A DNA stretch of 64,000 bases from Streptomyces asiaticus (GTDB taxonomy: Bacteria; Actinomycetota; Actinomycetes; Streptomycetales; Streptomycetaceae). Position numbers and translations under genes: made by a program. The stretch covers positions 1,426,001-1,490,000 of the forward strand of contig NZ_JAGSHX010000006.1 of assembly GCF_018138715.1 (NCBI RefSeq), given 5' to 3'. Below the pieces are notes generated by a model. That model searched no databases, was not told the origin of the DNA, and worked only from the letters and a program-made list of their open reading frames with translations. This document shows, in pieces, positions 60,371 through 64,000 of the stretch (positions are counted from its first letter, which is position 1; each line of letters starts with the position of its first letter).

Positions 60371-61234
60371 ATGACCACACTTCCCGAGCTTGCCGCCCGG
60401 CGCTGTTACAGCGTCATCAACCCCCTCCACTCCGCCATCTACTTCTCCCCCGACTTCGGCGAGGAACTCGCCGAGCTGGGGCTGAAGGACGGCGCGGCCG
60501 CGTACTTCGTCGGCCGCGCGGCGCCCCTGGGACGGGTGGGCGCGGGCACCGTCACCGCGACCTTCTTCAACTTCAGCCACGAGCTGGTCGCCCGCCACAT
60601 CCCGGCCGCATGGGACGTGGTCTCCCCCGAGGTCGCGCTGGAGGCCCGGCTGCGAGCCGCCGACTCGGTGCTGCGGCGGGTGCTGGGCGAGGAGGTCATC
60701 GCCTCCAAGGAGCTGGCCGAGGCCGCGGAGCTGGCCCTGCGCGCCACGGAGGCGTGCTCGCGCCTGGCGCGCCCGCTGTACGCCGCCCACGCCGATCTGC
60801 CCGTCCCGGACGCCCCGCACCTGGCGCTGTGGCACGCCGCCACGCTGCTGCGCGAACACCGCGGTGACGCCCATCTGATGACCCTGGTCGGCGCCGGGCT
60901 CGACGCGGTCGAGGCGCTGGCCTCCCACACCGCGACCGGTCAGGGCATGTCCACCAAGTGGATCCTGCGCACGCGCGGCTACAGCGCCGAGGAGTGGGAG
61001 GCGGGCCGCCAGCGGCTGCGCGACCGCGGCCTGCTCACCGCCGACAACGAGCTGACGGAGGCCGGTGAGCGGCTGCGCCGGGACCTGGAGGCCGAGACCG
61101 ACCGCCTGGACGCGGCACCGTACGAGCACCTCGGCGCCGAGGGCGTGTCCCGGCTCACCGAGCTCGCCACCGCCTTCTCCACAACCGCCCGCGAAAACGG
61201 CGCCTTCCCGGCCGACCTCCGCAGCAAGAACTGA
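60371..61234 (+). CDS. SCO6745-family protein
   Basis: A 287-residue protein of a family known mostly from actinobacteria. Its N-terminal half (PLHSAIYFSPDFGEELAELGL, KDGAAAYFVGRAAPLG, ATFFNFSHELV) is a helical domain with conserved His and Phe residues. The C-terminal third (WILRTRGYSAEEWEAGRQRLRDRGLL, TEAGERLRRDLEAETDRL) is a winged-helix-like fold. I know no established function. It follows the crotonase gene after 147 bp on the same strand. Confidence 0.85.
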   Translation: MTTLPELAARRCYSVINPLHSAIYFSPDFGEELAELGLKDGAAAYFVGRAAPLGRVGAGTVTATFFNFSHELVARHIPAAWDVVSPEVALEARLRAADSVLRRVLGEEVIASKELAEAAELALRATEACSRLARPLYAAHADLPVPDAPHLALWHAATLLREHRGDAHLMTLVGAGLDAVEALASHTATGQGMSTKWILRTRGYSAEEWEAGRQRLRDRGLLTADNELTEAGERLRRDLEAETDRLDAAPYEHLGAEGVSRLTELATAFSTTARENGAFPADLRSKN

Positions 61235-62031
61235 CGGACGGCCCCCCGGGCCCGCCTGTCGGGACCGCGCCCCTGGATCGCCCGCCCCGGGGCCGCGCCC
61301 CTGGAGAGTGTCCGACGGAGCTTGCCGCCTGCGGCGGGCCGTTCCCCTCCCCGCCCCTTCCCGGCACCTGACGATATGCGGCTCCGCCGCGTGGGGGGGC
61401 TGCGCCCCAGACCCCGGGGTCCAGGGGCGAAGCCCCTGCCACACGGCGGAGCCGCAGATCGATACTGCGGGAAGGGGCGGGCAGGGGAAAGCATCGATAT
61501 GCGGCTCCGCCGCGTGGTCCGCCGGGCACCGCGTAGGTCCACGCGTCCCGGGGCCGCCGCCGATGCCCGCCGCGGGACGGCCGGGCCGCGGGTGCGACGC
61601 ACCTTCACCTCCGGTCAGCCCCACGGGTATGGCGCGCCGCGCGGCCGCTCCGGCCCAGCGGCACCCCCGGCTGAGCGGCCACCGCACCTCAGTCCCGGCG
61701 CACCCACAGGGCGGCGGCCCGGCCCCTGCACCGGCCCGACGCGGGAGCCCGCTGTCGGCCCGACGCGGACCCCAGCCGAGGCCGGGCGCCGGGCGCGCCC
61801 CAGCCAAGGCCGGGCGTGGGGGCCCCGGTACAGGGCCCCGATCGGCGGCCCCGCCGTGGGTCGCGTTTGGCAGGGGCACATCGGGATACCCGCTTGTCGT
61901 GCGCGATCGGCCGTCTGACAACCGGGCGCCCACACCGCGCGCCGCGTACGCCGGCAACAGCCCGTGCGCCGCGTAGCGAACGGCGCCCGGCGGCCACCGC
62001 CGAGCCGCCACCGACCGACAGGAGGTATCCC
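61235..62031. other. about 800-bp non-coding stretch
   Basis: It holds the second 184-bp repeat copy (61308-61491) followed by an extra partial hairpin arm (to about 61518), then GC-rich low-complexity DNA with CCGGCCC-type direct repeats (61680-61850). All frames give Arg/Pro-rich composition without recognisable motifs, so I call no gene. The promoter of the LPFR gene must lie near 61900-62010. Confidence 0.6.
61308..61491. repeat. 184-bp hairpin-forming dispersed repeat, copy 2
   Basis: Same orientation and length as 14665-14848, from GTGTCCGACGG to AGGGGAAAG. The central inverted repeat has two arm mismatches here (CCACACGG and GCAGATC against the copy-1 arm). It follows the SCO6745-family gene by about 70 bp. 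A further arm-like segment repeats just after it at about 61493-61518. Confidence 0.8.
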
Positions 62032-62172
62032 GTGTTCCGTGCCATCGCCGACGTGCTCCGTGCCATCGGTGCCGCCATCGCGACCGTGGTGACGCTTCCC
62101 TTCCGCGCTGTGGCCCGCCTTTTCGGCGGTGTCTCCGACGCGGCGAGCGGACCGCGCCGCAGGCGGGTGTGA
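62032..62172 (+). CDS. LPFR-motif small protein
   Basis: A 46-residue peptide starting with GTG at 62032, with a near-perfect AGGAGG 6-11 bases upstream. It reads FRAIADVLRAIGAAIATVVT, then LPFRAVARLFGGVSDAASG and an Arg-rich end RRRRV. The hydrophobic amphipathic helix, LPFR motif and basic tail match a small protein annotated by that motif in Streptomyces. Its function is not known; a membrane-associated helix is likely. It is easily missed because of its length. Confidence 0.85.
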   Translation: MFRAIADVLRAIGAAIATVVTLPFRAVARLFGGVSDAASGPRRRRV

Positions 62173-62313
62173 TGACCGTTTCCGGCTGATACCGGTGTCC
62201 GCCCGGCCCGTACCCGGGCCTCCCCGGCCCGCCGAAAGCGTCGGCCGCGACCGCTTCGTCAGTGCCACCTGCCACAATGCAGGAGCAGTGCAGACCGAAA
62301 GCGGAGCGTGATC

Positions 62314-64000
62314 GTGACGACGTCCATCGAAGGCAGGATCGCCGAGGAACTCGGCGTACGGGAACGGCAGGTCAAAGCCGCCGTCGAGCTGCTCGACGGC
62401 GGCTCTACCGTGCCGTTCATCGCGCGCTACCGCAAGGAAGCGACGGAGATGCTCGACGACGCGCAGCTGCGCTCCCTGGAGGAGCGGCTGCGCTATTTGC
62501 GGGAGCTGGAGGAGCGGCGCACCGCGATCCTCGACTCGATCCGCTCCCAGGGCAAGCTGGACGAGGCCCTGGAGGCGCAGATCCTCGCCGCGGACTCCAA
62601 GGCCCGGCTGGAGGACATCTACCTCCCCTACAAGCCCAAGCGGCGCACGAAGGCGCAGATCGCCCGCGAGGCCGGGCTCGAGCCGCTCGCCGAAGGGCTG
62701 CTGGGCGACCCGACGGTGGAGCCCACGGCCGCCGCGGCGGCCTTCGTGGACGCCGAGAAGGGCGTCGCGGACGCCGCCGCCGCGCTGGAGGGCGCGCGGG
62801 CCATCCTCACCGAGCGGTTCAGCGAGGACGCGGACCTCATCGGCGAGCTGCGTGAGCGCATGTGGGAGCGCGGCCGGGTGGCCACCAAGGTGCGCGAGGG
62901 CAAGGAGGAGGAGGGCGCCAAGTTCGCCGACTACTTCGACTTCGCCGAGCCGTTCACCGAGCTCCCCTCGCACCGGGTGCTGGCGATGTTCCGCGGTGAG
63001 AAGGAGGAGGTCCTCGACCTCACCCTGGAGCCGGAGGAGCCCTCCGAGGAGACCGGCCCCACCTCCTACGAGCGCTCCATCGCCCAGCGCTTCGGCATCG
63101 CGGACCGCGGCCGCCCCGCCGACAAGTGGCTGGCCGACACGGTGCGCTGGGCCTGGCGCACCCGCGTCCTGGTCCACCTCGGCATCGATCTGCGGCTGCG
63201 GCTGCGCCAGGCCGCCGAGGACGAGGCCGTCCGGGTCTTCGCCGCCAACCTCCGCGATCTGCTGCTCGCCGCCCCGGCCGGGACACGCGCCACGATGGGC
63301 CTCGACCCCGGCTTCCGTACGGGCGTGAAGGTGGCCGTGGTCGACGCGACCGGCAAGGTGGCGGCCACGGACACGATCTACCCCCACGTCCCCCGCAACC
63401 AGTGGGACGAGGCCCTCGCCAAGCTGGCCGCGCTGGCGCGTGAGCACAAGGTGGAGCTCATCGCGATCGGCAACGGCACGGCGTCCCGCGAGACCGACAA
63501 GCTGGCGGGCGACCTGTGCGGCAAGCACCCCGAGCTGAAGCTCACCAAGGTGATGGTCTCGGAGGCCGGCGCCTCCGTGTACTCGGCATCCGCCTTCGCC
63601 TCGCAGGAGCTGCCGGAGCTCGATGTCTCGCTGCGCGGCGCCGTCTCCATCGCGCGGCGGCTCCAGGACCCGCTGGCCGAGCTGGTCAAGATCGATCCCA
63701 AGTCGATCGGCGTCGGCCAGTACCAGCACGACCTCTCCGAGGTGAAGCTCTCCCGCTCGCTCGACGCGGTCGTCGAGGACTGTGTGAACGGTGTCGGGGT
63801 GGACGTCAACACGGCCTCCGCCCCGCTGCTCAGCCGGGTCTCGGGCATCGGCACCGGCCTCGCGGAGAACATCGTCTCCCACCGCGACACCAACGGCCCG
63901 TTCCGCAACCGTAAGGCGCTCAAGGACGTGGCCCGGCTCGGCCCCAAGGCGTATGAGCAGTGTGCGGGCTTCCTGCGCATCCGCGGCGGCGACGACCCGT
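62314..64000 (+). CDS. tex: Tex family RNA-binding transcription accessory protein, cut by the window end
   Basis: About 562 residues are present and the C-terminus with the S1 domain is missing. The N-terminal HTH part reads [36 protein letters not shown], followed by [15 protein letters not shown] and [31 protein letters not shown]. The YqgF/RNase H-like domain starts [17 protein letters not shown], and the HhH region ([27 protein letters not shown]) is reached. Tex is a conserved nucleic-acid-binding factor involved in transcription processes. The GTG at 62314 has CGGAGCG upstream; GTG at 62308 is an alternative. Confidence 0.95.
   Translation, partial: MTTSIEGRIAEELGVRERQVKAAVELLDGGSTVPFIARYRKEATEMLDDAQLRSLEERLRYLRELEERRTAILDSIRSQGKLDEALEAQILAADSKARLEDIYLPYKPKRRTKAQIAREAGLEPLAEGLLGDPTVEPTAAAAAFVDAEKGVADAAAALEGARAILTERFSEDADLIGELRERMWERGRVATKVREGKEEEGAKFADYFDFAEPFTELPSHRVLAMFRGEKEEVLDLTLEPEEPSEETGPTSYERSIAQRFGIADRGRPADKWLADTVRWAWRTRVLVHLGIDLRLRLRQAAEDEAVRVFAANLRDLLLAAPAGTRATMGLDPGFRTGVKVAVVDATGKVAATDTIYPHVPRNQWDEALAKLAALAREHKVELIAIGNGTASRETDKLAGDLCGKHPELKLTKVMVSEAGASVYSASAFASQELPELDVSLRGAVSIARRLQDPLAELVKIDPKSIGVGQYQHDLSEVKLSRSLDAVVEDCVNGVGVDVNTASAPLLSRVSGIGTGLAENIVSHRDTNGPFRNRKALKDVARLGPKAYEQCAGFLRIRGGDDP

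Overview
The window reads as a chromosomal segment of a Streptomyces or close relative. GC is very high, GTG starts are common, many genes sit in 4-bp ATGA/GTGA overlaps, and there are several Streptomyces hallmarks: a GH46 chitosanase with a CsnR-type box, a GH19 chitinase with a chi-type operator, an XRE/DUF397/HATPase trio, an LPFR small protein and an SCO6745-family protein. I see no tRNA, rRNA, CRISPR array, transposase or integrase.

Layout. 1-8.1 kb: accessory and secreted functions (alpha/beta hydrolases, chitosanase, metallo-hydrolase, GNAT, chitinase, TetR with a divergent MFS pump). 8.1-10.5 kb: two gene remnants, then a WhiJ-like regulatory trio. 10.6-14.6 kb: SGNH hydrolase, GH36 alpha-galactosidase, tyrosine phosphatase. 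15-29 kb (minus strand): a serpin, then a compact hopanoid operon transcribed hpnC, hpnD, hpnE, polyprenyl synthetase, shc, hpnG, hpnH, ispG, dxs, hpnO. It carries its own MEP-pathway genes, so precursor supply, squalene formation, cyclisation and side-chain building are encoded together. A TetR gene lies upstream.

30.9-47.5 kb (minus strand): the most unusual part, a biosynthetic cluster around a PUFA-synthase-like iterative synthase split over three genes. These are AT-ACP (42242-43813), a 2032-residue ER-KS-KS0-KR-DH protein (36095-42193) and a KR-DH protein (33696-36098). The large protein begins with a FabL-type enoyl reductase (Tyr-x6-Lys) and its second KS-like domain has Phe in place of the active-site Cys, like a chain-length factor. 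A SnoaL-like cyclase, an SDR, a P450, a FAD oxygenase, a DHA2-type exporter and a single-domain LuxR regulator accompany it. I do not recognise the product.

47.6-57.8 kb: an IclR regulator, then an apparent wall- or surface-polymer locus. It has two CDP-alcohol transferases, a sugar-phosphate-type nucleotidyltransferase, a glycerol-1-phosphate-dehydrogenase-like enzyme, a GT2 glycosyltransferase, a TagGH-like ABC exporter and a divergent GalE. 58-64 kb: idi, an RsbW-like ATPase, a crotonase-fold protein lacking both hydratase glutamates, an SCO6745-family protein, an 800-bp non-coding stretch with a dispersed repeat, an LPFR peptide, and tex running off the end.

The window is rich in short tandem repeats, both between genes (14900-14988, 59377-59451) and inside synthase linkers (38684-38803, 41222-41377). 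A 184-bp hairpin-forming repeat occurs twice, 46.6 kb apart.
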